Origin: Opitutaceae bacterium TAV5
Lineage (GTDB): Bacteria; Verrucomicrobiota; Verrucomicrobiia; Opitutales; Opitutaceae
DNA: 64,000 bases
Direction of reading: 5' to 3'
Assembly: GCA_000242935.3 (NCBI GenBank)
Contig: CP007053.1
Location: 3,829,001 to 3,893,000 of the forward strand
Shown: positions 50,428 to 59,071 of the stretch, in pieces
How the letters are laid out: each line of letters opens with the position of its first letter
Position numbering within the stretch: the stretch's first letter is position 1
Notes under the pieces: generated by a model
What the model was told of the DNA's origin: nothing
The model's input: only the letters and a program-made list of their open reading frames with translations
Databases searched by the model: none
Program-made: the position numbers and the translations under genes

Positions 50428-51576
50428 GTGCAAGTTGTCAGGATAACAGAAGGTAACAGAAGCGCATCGACGGGGTTCACGCTTGTGGAGTTGCTGGTGT
50501 CCCTTGGAATCACGGCCGCTTTGGTGACCGGCCTCCTGACGATAACCGGCCATGTGCTCGGCGTCTGGAATCGCTCGTCCGGCAAATTGCAGACCGGGAA
50601 CGATGCGCGGCGCGTGCTCGACCAGTTGACCGCCGATTTGCAGGGAGCGATCATGCGGCGCGACGGGAATGCATGGCTGGTGGCGACGCTCCAGCGGGAT
50701 CAGGGGGTGACGGGCGATACGGGGATGGATGCCAAGTTCAAGGACAAGTGGAAGGCGGGCGCGGGCGGCGCGGTGAAGCCGGGGGCGGGCGACGGTTCTC
50801 TGGATTTTTCGGACGGGCGGGAGCCCCGGTTCGGGCAAGCGGGAGTGTGGCTGCGGTTTTTCACCACGCCGCCGGATAACCATGTGGCGGCAAAGTCGGT
50901 GCTGAAACTGCACGACGTGTCGGCGCCGCGCGCTGTATCCTGGAGAATGATACGCGGGGAAATGCCGGGAGGCGGGTGTCGCTATCTGCTGTTTCGGGCG
51001 GAAGTCCGGCCTTGCAGCGACACCGCCACCGGCAGGTCGACGTTTGAACTCGGATACGACCTGCTCGGTGGTGTGAACGGGAGCGAGCCCGGCGACAGCG
51101 CCGCCAGTTTCGGTTACAACAAGGGAAGCGGGACAGAGGCCGATCCGGGCAATGTTATCCGCCCCAACGCCAATCAGCTCATCGCCACCGAAGTGGTGGA
51201 TTTCGGCATCCGGTTGTTCGGGCAGGACAACGCGGGCGCGCGGGTCGAGGTGTTCCCGTGCCACCGGGACGCGGCGGGGGCGTTGCTGGCCGGAGGGAGC
51301 ATCGGCGCGGCGGATTTGCCGGTGAGTCATGCCGCCTCGACGGTGCGTAACACGGCGACCGCTCCGGTGACGTGTTTGACTGTGGGCGACATCGAGTACG
51401 GGTTTCCGGTCGCGGCGGAGATTTTTCTCCGGATCCTCACGCCGCAAGGCGCGACGATGCTGACGGCGTTCGAGGAGGATACGGGCCGTTTCCCGGGGCG
51501 GGGCTGGTGGGACATCGTCGAGGAGTACTCGGAGGTGTTCGTCCGGTGGGTCGAAATCCTGGCGCCTGCGTTCTGA
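50428..51576 (+). CDS. Solo Verru_Chthon cassette protein C paralogue
   Basis: A 382-residue protein from GTG 50428. STGFTLVELLVSLGITAALV is the prepilin helix; VLGVWNRSSGKLQTGNDARR VLDQLTADLQGAIMRRDGNA WLV follows, as in the gene at 38047. FGQAGVWLRFFTTP, VSAPRAVSWRMI, FRAEVRPC, RSTFELGYDLLGG and PNANQLIATEVVDFGIRLFG match block for block. Unlike that copy it is GC-rich like the host and has no A, B or D partners beside it. It could feed into the same pseudopilus or be a relic. Confidence 0.8.
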   Translation: MQVVRITEGNRSASTGFTLVELLVSLGITAALVTGLLTITGHVLGVWNRSSGKLQTGNDARRVLDQLTADLQGAIMRRDGNAWLVATLQRDQGVTGDTGMDAKFKDKWKAGAGGAVKPGAGDGSLDFSDGREPRFGQAGVWLRFFTTPPDNHVAAKSVLKLHDVSAPRAVSWRMIRGEMPGGGCRYLLFRAEVRPCSDTATGRSTFELGYDLLGGVNGSEPGDSAASFGYNKGSGTEADPGNVIRPNANQLIATEVVDFGIRLFGQDNAGARVEVFPCHRDAAGALLAGGSIGAADLPVSHAASTVRNTATAPVTCLTVGDIEYGFPVAAEIFLRILTPQGATMLTAFEEDTGRFPGRGWWDIVEEYSEVFVRWVEILAPAF

Positions 51577-51596
51577 TCGCCGGCAGCCCGAAAGGT

Positions 51597-51685
51597 CCGG
51601 ATTTTTACACGAAGGCCACAAAGAACGCAAAAAATTGGTGATTATCAACTTCGTTGTCTTTGCGGTCTTTGTGATCTTTGTGTAA
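51597..51685. repeat. Word-array hairpin after the solo cassette gene
   Basis: GGATTTTTACACGAAGGCCA and CAAAGAACGCAAAA pair with TTGTCTTTGCGGTCTTTGTG and ATCTTTGTGTAA. Same vocabulary as 48527-48618. Confidence 0.8.
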
Positions 51686-51708
51686 CGGATGTTACGCGAC
51701 GGAGGGGA

Positions 51709-51895
51709 AGTGGCGCGGGCGTCTCGCCCGCTCCGGCGTGGCACGGCCATCCTGGCCGTGGACGGCGCGAAGCGCCGCCGGTTTGTTTCCGGACGTCGCG
51801 GAGAGGCAACGCGCACGGGCAAGATGCCCGTGCCACGCCGGAGCGGAGAGGCACCCGAAGCGGGCGAGACGCCCGCGCCACGACGCTCCGCGTAA
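51709..51895. repeat. GGGCA/TGCCC hairpin array, longest copy
   Basis: Five hairpins in ~185 bases: GCGGGCGTCTCGCCCGC, CACGGCCATCCTGGCCGTG, the GGACGGCGCGAAGCGCCGCC spacer, CACGGGCAAGATGCCCGTG and GCGGGCGAGACGCCCGC. Flanks are GTGGC/GCCAC. TGTAACGGATGTTACG and CGTAACATCCGTGTG around it form outer inverted ends. The rest up to 52025 holds no gene. Confidence 0.8.
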
Positions 51896-52025
51896 CATCC
51901 GTGTGTAAGGTCAAAACTGCCTGGAATCCCGGACTGATGCCGGCACGGATCCTTCCCGGGAGGCGTGGAGCCGGTACGGAAATTGCATCCTGTGCCGGAC
52001 GGGTTTTGATTCCTGTCTCCATCTC

Positions 52026-52718
52026 ATGAAAATTCACTGGTTCCAGCATGTTCCGTTTGAAGGGCTCGGGGAGATCGGGCCGTGGCTGCTCGCTCGCGGG
52101 CATGAACTCTCCTGTACCCGATTTTACGCGGGCGAGTTGCCGGCGGCAGAGGCGGCGACGTGCGACTGGCTCGTCGTGATGGGCGGACCGATGAATATCT
52201 ACCAGTACCGCGATTATCCCTGGCTGCGCGCGGAAAAGCAGGCGATCCGCGCGCGAATCGACGCCGGGGCGCGGGTGCTCGGCGTATGCCTGGGCGCGCA
52301 ACTCATCGCCGACGTGCTCGGAGCCCGGATCTACCAGAACGCCGAACGCGAGATCGGCTGGCTGCCGGTGCGGGCGGTGGCGGGCAGTGAAAAGGAGCCG
52401 CTGGCTTTTCCGGACGGAGAGTCGCTGGTGTTTCACTGGCATGGAGACACGTTTGACCTGCCGACGGGAGCGACGCGGCTGGCCTCGAGCGAGGGCTGCG
52501 TCAACCAGGCGTTCGCGATCGGTTCGCGGGTGCTCGGGTTGCAGTTTCACCTCGAGATGGGGCTGTCCGAGGTAGAGCGGATTTGTGGGGAATGCGCCGC
52601 CGAACTGACGCCGGACCGCTATGTGCAGGATGCCGAAAAAATTCTCGGGCAAACACCGTTTGCCGCGGAGGGGGCCAAAGGCCTGCTGAACCGGTTGCTG
52701 GGGCGGATGGCGTCGTGA
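52026..52718 (+). CDS. Class I glutamine amidotransferase-like protein
   Basis: A 230-residue cytoplasmic protein. The nucleophile Cys88 is in RVLGVCLGAQLIADVLGA; the His/Glu pair is in LGLQFHLEMGLSEVERI. WLVVMGGPMNIYQYRDYPWL is the family block preceding the oxyanion region. It belongs to the GMP-synthase-like stand-alone group; the acceptor substrate is unknown. Confidence 0.82.
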   Translation: MKIHWFQHVPFEGLGEIGPWLLARGHELSCTRFYAGELPAAEAATCDWLVVMGGPMNIYQYRDYPWLRAEKQAIRARIDAGARVLGVCLGAQLIADVLGARIYQNAEREIGWLPVRAVAGSEKEPLAFPDGESLVFHWHGDTFDLPTGATRLASSEGCVNQAFAIGSRVLGLQFHLEMGLSEVERICGECAAELTPDRYVQDAEKILGQTPFAAEGAKGLLNRLLGRMAS

Positions 52719-52929
52719 GCGGAGCGGCGGCATGGCAAGCTGTCGGCCTCCGGCCTCGGTACGTGCCGCTGCAGACGACGCAACGCGTCGCCGGTTCGGA
52801 CGTCGAGGCACCGGGCGAAGCGCTGACGCGCCTCGTCGCAGCGGGATTGGCAGAAAAATGCCGCCGCTCCGTCACACGTCGTCGTCGCCAGACAGTTACG
52901 CCCGCCCGGGGGGAGGGGGCGGGCGCCCG

Positions 52930-53769
52930 TTACGGCAGCCAGGGAAACTTCCGCGCGTCGGGTTTGCGTTTTTCCTGCTGGGCCCGGTGAAATTCCTTGG
53001 CCTCGTCGCTCATGTAGTAGAGCAGGGTGGCGTTGCCGGCCAGTTCCTGCAGGCCGGCCTGGCCGTCGACGTCGGCGTTGAACGCGCTTTTCAGGCAGCG
53101 GATCGCGAGCGGGCTGTGGCCGAGAATCTCGCGCGCCCACTTCACGCCTTCGGCTTCCAGATCCGCAACCGGCACGACGGTGTTGACCAGGCCCATGTCG
53201 AGCGCCTGTTGCGCGTTGTACTGGCGGCACAGATACCAGATTTCGCGCGCCTTTTTCTGGCCGACGATCCGGGCCAGGTAGCTGGAGCCGAAGCCGCCGT
53301 CGAAGCTGCCCATGCGCGGGCCGACCTGGGAAAAAATCGCGTTGTCGGCCGCGAGGGTCAGGTCGCAGACCACGTGCAACACATGCCCGCCGCCAACGGC
53401 GTAGCCGGCGACCAGGGCGATCACGACCTTGGGCATCGAGCGGATGAGCTTTTGCACATCGAGGATGTTGAGCCGCGGGATGCCGTCGCCGCCGATGTAG
53501 CCGGCGTGGCCGCGCACGCTCTGGTCGCCGCCCGCGCAAAACGCGTACTTGCCGTCGGTGTGCGGACCGGCGCCGGTGAGGAGCACCACGCCGATGGAGG
53601 TGTCCTCGCGGGCGTCGATGAGGGCGTTGTGCAGTTCGAAGACCGTTTCGGGGCGGAAGGCGTTGCGCTTTTCCGGGCGGTTGAGGGTGATCTTCGCGAT
53701 CCCGTCGGCCTTGTGGTAGAGGATGTCTTTCCAGGTGCCGGTGGCTTTCCAGTCGGGGAGATTCGTCAT
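52930..53769 (-). CDS. menB: 1,4-dihydroxy-2-naphthoyl-CoA synthase
   Basis: A 279-residue crotonase-fold enzyme from ATG 53769. It closes the naphthoate ring in menaquinone synthesis. [35 protein letters not shown] (oxyanion loop, MenB-specific), [40 protein letters not shown] and [17 protein letters not shown] are diagnostic of MenB rather than a general enoyl-CoA hydratase. An upstream extension to 53892 antisense to the next gene is rejected. No other men genes are in the window. Confidence 0.93.
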   Translation of the reverse strand: MTNLPDWKATGTWKDILYHKADGIAKITLNRPEKRNAFRPETVFELHNALIDAREDTSIGVVLLTGAGPHTDGKYAFCAGGDQSVRGHAGYIGGDGIPRLNILDVQKLIRSMPKVVIALVAGYAVGGGHVLHVVCDLTLAADNAIFSQVGPRMGSFDGGFGSSYLARIVGQKKAREIWYLCRQYNAQQALDMGLVNTVVPVADLEAEGVKWAREILGHSPLAIRCLKSAFNADVDGQAGLQELAGNATLLYYMSDEAKEFHRAQQEKRKPDARKFPWLP

Positions 53770-53890
53770 AGAGGAAACTGCCGAGCGTGCGCCGCTCTTC
53801 GCCAGCGTCAATATCGGCGGACAGCGAGGCCGGCCGCCGCAAATGCCAGATTGCGCCGCGAGGGCGGTTTCGTCAAAAGTCCGGTTCATC

Positions 53891-54415
53891 ATGACACTAC
53901 TCGAATGGCTCGAGGCGCTCAGTTACATCGTGACCATCGTCGGCTTGCCGTTTGCCATTTTTGTTTTCCTGAAAGAGCAGCGCAAGGAACGGCAGAACGA
54001 TGACGAGGAGCTCTACCTGCAGCTTTCCGACGAGTACGCCAAGTTTCTCCAGCTCGTGCTCGGCAACGCCGATCTGCAACTCGTCACGCGCCGGTCGGTG
54101 CCGGGGCTCACGCCCGAGCAGATCGAGCGGCGCAACGTCATCTTCGAAATCCTCATCGCGCTTTTCGAACGCGCCTACCTGCTCGTTTACGAGGAAGACA
54201 TGAGCCCGCAAACCGCGCGTCTGTGGCAATCGTGGGACGACTACATGCACGAGTGGTGCCGCCGGCAGGATTTCCGTGAGTTGCTGCCGGTCCTGCTGCC
54301 GGGAGAAGACCCGGATTTTTGCCGCTACATCCAGAAAATCGCTGACGCCGAGGCTGGCGAACCGGCGAGTGTCCTTCCGGCGGCGGGCAGCACGACCCGG
54401 GGAGACGAAAAATGA
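53891..54415 (+). CDS. Single-pass membrane protein of unknown function
   Basis: A 174-residue protein from ATG 53891. One N-terminal helix ([16 protein letters not shown]) precedes a soluble, helical, charged region: [28 protein letters not shown]...[38 protein letters not shown] do not recognise a named family; similar short proteins with an N-terminal anchor and a DYxxWxxRxDF motif exist. It overlaps radC by 4 bases. Confidence 0.6.
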   Translation: MTLLEWLEALSYIVTIVGLPFAIFVFLKEQRKERQNDDEELYLQLSDEYAKFLQLVLGNADLQLVTRRSVPGLTPEQIERRNVIFEILIALFERAYLLVYEEDMSPQTARLWQSWDDYMHEWCRRQDFRELLPVLLPGEDPDFCRYIQKIADAEAGEPASVLPAAGSTTRGDEK

Positions 54416-55185
54416 ACGGCGGTGTCATCACGGTCGCACCGGGACGGGTGTCCGCTCCCGCGCCGGGTTCCGAAGCAGCGTCTTCGTCCAATCTGTTGCG
54501 CGCCCTGGTGAGCAGCGAGCGTCCGCAGGAGCGGCTGGCGCGGCTGGGGCCGGGTTCGCTGGGCGACGTCGAACTGCTGGCGATGCTGTTGCGCAGCGGC
54601 ACGCGCGGGCACGATGTGATCACGCTCGCCACGCGTCTGCTGAAAGAGGCCGGGTCGCTGCACGGGCTGACGCGCTGGAGCGCGGCGGATTTCCGGCGGT
54701 TGCGCGGCATCGGTCCGGTCAAGGCGCTGCAACTGGTGACGGTGATGGAAGTGGCGCGGCGCATCCTTTGCCAGGGTGTGGGGGAAGCGCCGCTGATGAG
54801 TGACAGCGCCGCCGTGGCGGCGTTCATGCAGGCGCGGGTGCAGGGGCTGGCGGTCGAGAAGTGCTGGACGCTGTGCCTGAACGTGCGCAAGCGGCTGATC
54901 CGTTGCGTGGAGATCACCTCCGGGACGGCGAACCAGGCGCTGTGCCACGCGCGGGAGGTGTTTCGGGATGCGATCCGCGAATCGGCGTGCGGGGTGATTC
55001 TCGTCCACAATCATCCGGGCGGCGACCCGATGCCGAGCAAGGCCGACATCGAGCAGACGCGACGTTTGCGGGCGGCGGCCGAGGTGGTGCAGATCGAACT
55101 GGTGGACCACGTCATCGTCGGCCACCGCGACGCGGATCCGGCCGGGCGCGGCTTTTTCAGCTTTCGCGAGGCCGGGATGATCTGA
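54412..55185 (+). CDS. radC: RadC-family JAB-domain protein
   Basis: A 257-residue protein. The N-terminal helix-hairpin-helix is seen in PQERLARLGPGSLGDVELLA and WSAADFRRLRGIGPVKALQL; the JAB/MPN metalloenzyme motif is in CGVILVHNHPGGDPMPSKAD (H-x-H...D), with an upstream Glu in RCVEITSGTANQAL. The frame is complete. Despite its name a repair role is doubtful; many RadC homologues travel with mobile elements, and here it stands before two tRNA genes. Confidence 0.88.
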   Translation: MNGGVITVAPGRVSAPAPGSEAASSSNLLRALVSSERPQERLARLGPGSLGDVELLAMLLRSGTRGHDVITLATRLLKEAGSLHGLTRWSAADFRRLRGIGPVKALQLVTVMEVARRILCQGVGEAPLMSDSAAVAAFMQARVQGLAVEKCWTLCLNVRKRLIRCVEITSGTANQALCHAREVFRDAIRESACGVILVHNHPGGDPMPSKADIEQTRRLRAAAEVVQIELVDHVIVGHRDADPAGRGFFSFREAGMI

Positions 55186-55297
55186 CGACGCGGCGCAGCC
55201 GCGGATGCGGGGGAGGGGAGGGAGACAAAAGGATGATCGGGCGAAAAAAACTCTTGAAGTCCGGACGATCGCCGGGAGATTTGCCGTTCCCTTTTTC

Positions 55298-55383
<86 letters not shown>

Positions 55384-55395
55384 CTTTCCCGAAAT

Positions 55396-55416
55396 AAAAA
55401 AACGGGCTTCGGCCCG
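55396..55416 (-). terminator. Intrinsic terminator-like hairpin oriented for the minus strand
   Basis: CGGGC-TTCG-GCCCG preceded by A7 on the plus strand reads on the minus strand as a GC stem followed by a T-run. There is no visible minus-strand gene to the right that it would end. Confidence 0.5.
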
Positions 55417-55479
55417 GAGTGGCGAGAGGGAGGGATTGACAGCGCCGGAATGGATGCGCATGAACCGGTCATTGTTTTT

Positions 55480-55553
55480 GCGGCTGTAGTTTAGTGGTAA
55501 AACTCCACTCTTCCAAAGTGGTCTCGAGAGTTCGATTCTCTCCAGCCGCACCA
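55480..55553 (+). tRNA. tRNA-Gly (TCC), probable attachment target of the element to its right
   Basis: Acceptor GCGGCTG/CAGCCGC, anticodon stem CCACT/AGTGG with loop CTTCCAA (anticodon TCC), T-arm GAGAGTTCGATTCTCTC. CCA is encoded at 55551-55553. The viral-type gene set starts 90 bases after it; use as an attachment site is inference. Confidence 0.93.
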
Positions 55554-55600
55554 TTTACAAGCTGCTGATTTACTGCTAGTTAGCTGGCAGGCGAGGGGAT

Positions 55601-55621
55601 TGGCAGCAAAATGGCAGCAAA
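55601..55621. repeat. Direct repeat at the left end of the provirus
   Basis: TGGCAGCAAA occurs at 55601-55610 and 55612-55621, followed by TCGCTGCTG in inverse sense. It may be part of an attachment region or a protein-binding site before the first gene. Confidence 0.45.
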
Positions 55622-55646
55622 TCGCTGCTGATGGAGGGCGGGCTTG

Positions 55647-55901
55647 ATGAACGCCGCCCAACTCCAAGGCGGCAAAGCCGTTTGCCCGCGTCCGCGCCGC
55701 TCCTATACGCCGAAGGAAGCGTCCGCGCTTCTGGCGGAATGGGGCATTTTCCGAAGCGAAAAATGGTTCTGGAAAGCCTGTAAGAATAAACGCGTGCGCA
55801 CGCTGCCGGCGTTTTCGTCCGGCCGTTATCAAGTCCCGGAAGAAGAGCTTTTCCGGCTGGCCGGGATCAAGGACCAGGCGGAACCGGAGGGAGCGTCATG
55901 A
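55647..55901 (+). CDS. Small HTH (MerR/excisionase-like) DNA-binding protein
   Basis: An 84-residue protein from ATG 55647 with GGAGGG nine bases upstream. RRSYTPKEASALLAEWGIFR SEKWFWKACKNKRVRTLPAF SSGRYQVPEEELFRLAG has the order of a winged helix-turn-helix excisionase-type protein (helix-turn-helix, then a wing with GRY-V-EEEL). It overlaps the initiator start (ATGA). It may control excision, replication or early expression. Confidence 0.6.
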   Translation: MNAAQLQGGKAVCPRPRRSYTPKEASALLAEWGIFRSEKWFWKACKNKRVRTLPAFSSGRYQVPEEELFRLAGIKDQAEPEGAS

Positions 55902-57733
55902 GCGCCCGGGACGCCGCCCGCGAGGCGAAATCAAGGGCGATTCTCGCCCGAAATACTGCCAGCGAAACGGCATTTCTGGCCGAAAGCGCCGGGCGTTTGG
56001 CATGGCTGAAACCGGCCTCCGAAACGCTCACACGGTGTATTATCGCAGAGGCAACGGAACGCGAACAGGCGTTTATCGACGCCGCCGAGCGTCACGACGA
56101 ATTGGCCGGTTTCGACGTAAACGCCCATTTGGCGCAGGCGATTGCCGCCGCCCGAAACACGAAACGGCACACGGCCCGGCACATTTCCCGCGCTCCGGAA
56201 GTGGGCATTTCCGGGACCGGGGCTCTTTACGACATCTCCGAATCGGATGAAACCGATTACGTCGAGACGCTAGAGGAAACGCGTTCTTTCAAGTGGTATG
56301 CCGGGGTTGAGAAGACGTTTTTCTCGCTGATGGACGGCGAGACCGGCGCACTGGTAAGCCCGGAAAAATACGAAAAACGTCTGGCCGAAAAAGAGCGTTT
56401 GCTGGATCAGGCTTACACCATCGTCAACGGCCTGCGCGATGGCGGGATTGAGGCGATGCGAGACGACAAGTGGAAGCTATGGCGTTTCCATGTGCACAGC
56501 GAACATGTGCAGGAATTGCCCTCTTTCCGCCGCATCATGCTAAACCCCTACGTGGCGGCGATGGCCCGCGCAGGGAAGCTGGCGGCGCTGGAGCACTTCC
56601 TCTCGCTGTTCGATCCCTGGCGTTACCGATTCTGGACATTTACAACCGGAGAGCGCTGCAAGGTCGATACGCTCCGCGCCCGGATTCGCTGGCTGCATCG
56701 CCGCATTTCCAAGCTGAATGGCCATTTCAAAAAATGGGGCTTCCCGCTGGAAATCGTGTTTCGCGCCACCGAATTTGGCACACTCGAAGACGGCAAACGC
56801 GATGCGAAGGGCATCCGAAACGGTGGCGAAATCACCCGAAAAGGCCGGCATACTTTTTACCATCCGCATGCCCATTGCGTCGTATTGGTGCATCCAAACG
56901 CCCCGTTTATGTCGGAGGCGAAATGGGAAATGGTCATCAATTCGGTCCACGGTTTTTGGAAACGGGCGGGCGAAAAACTCCATTGGGATGCGGGCAAATA
57001 CATTCAAAACGCCCGCGAGTGCTGCAAGTATGCCACGAAGCCGGGCGACATGGTCGAACTGGCCCGTTCGCGGCCGAGTGAGCTTGCGGCGCTTTACGAA
57101 GCCACCCGGAAAATGCGGCTAGTAGAGCCGATGGGCATGTTGCGGGAGCGGATCAAAGCCCGCGCCGCTGCCGGCCTCATGCTGGCCCGCGACACGACAT
57201 CCGGCGACGGCGGAATCTGGTTGGAAGTCCGCGATCCGGATGCCAACCCGACGACGAAACCGTTTCCGGGTGAAAGCGAGGCCGCCACCCGCCAGCGCCG
57301 GCTGACACTGAAGGCGCTGCGCGAGGAAATGCGCCGCTCGCACTTCCGGGACGCCGAAGACCAGCCGGACGTGTGCACGGTCGTGAAACGGTGCATGCCG
57401 ACAGTCGGCCCGGATCGGGTGAAAGAGCCGACCGTCATGGTCATGGGCAACGTGTTTGACCTCGCGGCCGTTCGCAATCATCCGCTCGTTAGGCGCATAA
57501 GACACTATACTAAAGAGAGTTATATGGGTGGCCTTCGGCTTGCCCGTCTCGAAGACGGGGAGCGTTCCGGCGGCGGATGCCTGGATCAGAGTCCACACGG
57601 TCACATCAACTGTCCCGCCGATGCGTGGACACCGCCGAATCCCGATTTTGAACCGGATTTTTATGCAAATCCGGGAAGTTTCGAGACCGCCTGGCCGGTC
57701 TCGGAGGCAATCGAAACCACCGCCAACACATGA
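55898..57733 (+). CDS. rep: HUH rolling-circle replication initiator
   Basis: A 611-residue endonuclease. Motif 1 is RYRFWTFTTGERC (243-253); motif 2 is YHPHAHCVVLVHP with metal ligands H324 and H326; motif 3 is ARECCKYATKPGD with nucleophile Tyr378 and Lys381. Single-Tyr motif 3 in CCKYxxKPGD resembles Rep_1 plasmid initiators (pC194/pUB110 type) more than the two-Tyr phage gpA type. It nicks the origin and starts rolling-circle copying. The ~230-residue N-terminus and the 230-residue C-terminus are extra and unassigned. Longest gene of the element. Confidence 0.85.
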   Translation: MSARDAAREAKSRAILARNTASETAFLAESAGRLAWLKPASETLTRCIIAEATEREQAFIDAAERHDELAGFDVNAHLAQAIAAARNTKRHTARHISRAPEVGISGTGALYDISESDETDYVETLEETRSFKWYAGVEKTFFSLMDGETGALVSPEKYEKRLAEKERLLDQAYTIVNGLRDGGIEAMRDDKWKLWRFHVHSEHVQELPSFRRIMLNPYVAAMARAGKLAALEHFLSLFDPWRYRFWTFTTGERCKVDTLRARIRWLHRRISKLNGHFKKWGFPLEIVFRATEFGTLEDGKRDAKGIRNGGEITRKGRHTFYHPHAHCVVLVHPNAPFMSEAKWEMVINSVHGFWKRAGEKLHWDAGKYIQNARECCKYATKPGDMVELARSRPSELAALYEATRKMRLVEPMGMLRERIKARAAAGLMLARDTTSGDGGIWLEVRDPDANPTTKPFPGESEAATRQRRLTLKALREEMRRSHFRDAEDQPDVCTVVKRCMPTVGPDRVKEPTVMVMGNVFDLAAVRNHPLVRRIRHYTKESYMGGLRLARLEDGERSGGGCLDQSPHGHINCPADAWTPPNPDFEPDFYANPGSFETAWPVSEAIETTANT

Positions 57734-58083
57734 AAAACGAGACCCAAGGAATCCCCACGTCCGCCCCTGCGCCCCGCCCGCCGCTGAAACGCACACCTGC
57801 GCTGTGGATTCGGCCGAATCCGGACACGGCCGGCCGTTGCACAGTGTTCCGCGTCGATGTGCTTCGCACGTCGGAAGACGGCTTCGCCGTGGTCGAAGTC
57901 GTCGAAAACAGACAGCACACGCTGAAACACGTGAACATCAGCGATCTCGCCAGCACGCCCGAAAAGGCGATGGAGCGAATCCTTTCCCGACTTTCTGCCA
58001 TGCTCGCCGGACCGGCGTTAACCGCAATGCCTGGGATGAAGGCGAGCACGGCGGACAACCTTTCCCCGGAGACCGCACCATGA
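57730..58083 (+). CDS. Element protein of unknown function
   Basis: A 117-residue protein. A Pro-rich start (IPTSAPAPRPPLKRTPALWI) is followed by a beta-rich part (CTVFRVDVLRTSEDGFAVVE VVENRQHTLKHVNI) and a helix. It overlaps both neighbours by ATGA. No family recognised. Confidence 0.55.
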   Translation: MKNETQGIPTSAPAPRPPLKRTPALWIRPNPDTAGRCTVFRVDVLRTSEDGFAVVEVVENRQHTLKHVNISDLASTPEKAMERILSRLSAMLAGPALTAMPGMKASTADNLSPETAP

Positions 58084-58418
58084 ACCTGCGCAACGCCTAC
58101 GAATATCTTTTGGCAGAACTTGAAAGCTCCTGCCTCGAAGTGGTGCTAGTGCCGCAACGCATCCGCACGAACGAAGGCGGCATGATCCGCGTCGCCGTGT
58201 CTAAAAACGCCACCTGGTACCGGCGTTTCTGCGCGAGCTACGCCAGTTCACGGCGACGGAAAAACCTCGCTTTCGACACCAAAATCAAACGCCGCAACGT
58301 TGCCACGACGCTGCAAACGCTGATCCGGTGCGGGTATTCACGCAGCCAGTACGCTGCGCATCTCGTACACATCGCCCGCCGCACCGCCGTCGAAATGCCC
58401 GCCGAATTTGCCGCATGA
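58080..58418 (+). CDS. Element protein of unknown function, basic
   Basis: A 112-residue, Arg-rich protein. NLRNAYEYLLAELESSCLEV VLVPQRIRTN is followed by VSKNATWYRRFCASYASSRR RKNLAFDTKI and KRRNVATTLQTLIRCGYSRS QYAAHLVHIA. The charge (pI well above 9 by eye) suggests nucleic-acid binding. Overlaps both neighbours by ATGA. Confidence 0.55.
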   Translation: MNLRNAYEYLLAELESSCLEVVLVPQRIRTNEGGMIRVAVSKNATWYRRFCASYASSRRRKNLAFDTKIKRRNVATTLQTLIRCGYSRSQYAAHLVHIARRTAVEMPAEFAA

Positions 58419-58915
58419 AAACAAAACTCCTCACTCGAAAAGTACTCTCTTCACACGGGCATTATGTAGCGAACGCCGAAACAGGCGCGGTCCTGCTCTC
58501 GTATGCTCCATTGCCAATTAAACGATTCGGTTTTTCGCAGGCGGACATTTCGACCAAACCAATCGACATCCTTTGCGTTGGTTACTGGCTCTTCGATGGG
58601 AAATATGAGCCCCCTGTAGTTCTTCCCGAAAAACCGCTCTTCATTCCGTTGAAACGGGAATTTTTCGAGGCGTTCAAGCGTGGGGAAAAACGAAACGAAT
58701 ACCGTATCTATGGTCCATGCTGGAATGAGCGCACCTGCCGAATCAGCCGCGCCGTTGTCCTCTCGCTTGGATACGGAAAACAACACCGTCTGAAGGGTCG
58801 AATCACCAGCTTCGGTGTAAACACCGCCCCGCACAACATTCCCGGCTGGCGCGAGTGCTACGGCATCAACGCACACCATCCCGCCGCCGTCATCGGCATC
58901 GCCTTGGACAAATGA
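58415..58915 (+). CDS. ASCH/PUA-like domain protein
   Basis: A 166-residue protein from ATG 58415. The core LFIPLKREFFEAFKRGEKRN EYRIYGPCWNERTCRISRAV VLSLGYGKQHRLKGRITSFG has the order of the ASCH fold (beta-alpha-GxKxxE-R...VLxxGyGk.rL.G.V). ASCH domains bind RNA and are common in phages. Overlaps both neighbours. Confidence 0.65.
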   Translation: MKTKLLTRKVLSSHGHYVANAETGAVLLSYAPLPIKRFGFSQADISTKPIDILCVGYWLFDGKYEPPVVLPEKPLFIPLKREFFEAFKRGEKRNEYRIYGPCWNERTCRISRAVVLSLGYGKQHRLKGRITSFGVNTAPHNIPGWRECYGINAHHPAAVIGIALDK

Positions 58916-59064
58916 AAATGCTCGCCAGCAAACACCAAATGACCCGCCACGAACGCGACCGCGTGCATGGCATTTACCGTAGCGGCCGGACGAACGGTCT
59001 CCCTGCTGACCTCGCATGGCGTGAGGCGATTTTCGCCGTCCTGATTTTGCCCGTCTTCCCCTGA
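58912..59064 (+). CDS. Small element protein
   Basis: A 50-residue protein from ATG 58912, overlapping the preceding stop. KMLASKHQMTRHERDRVHGI YRSGRTNGLPADLAWREAIF AVLILPVFP. The order basic helix then hydrophobic end is all that can be said. Confidence 0.45.
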   Translation: MKMLASKHQMTRHERDRVHGIYRSGRTNGLPADLAWREAIFAVLILPVFP

Positions 59065-59071
59065 TTTCCCG

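Noticed and set aside
52732-54003. 423-codon plus-strand frame opposite menB
   Set aside because: It runs antisense to a certain MenB gene and its translation has no family signature.
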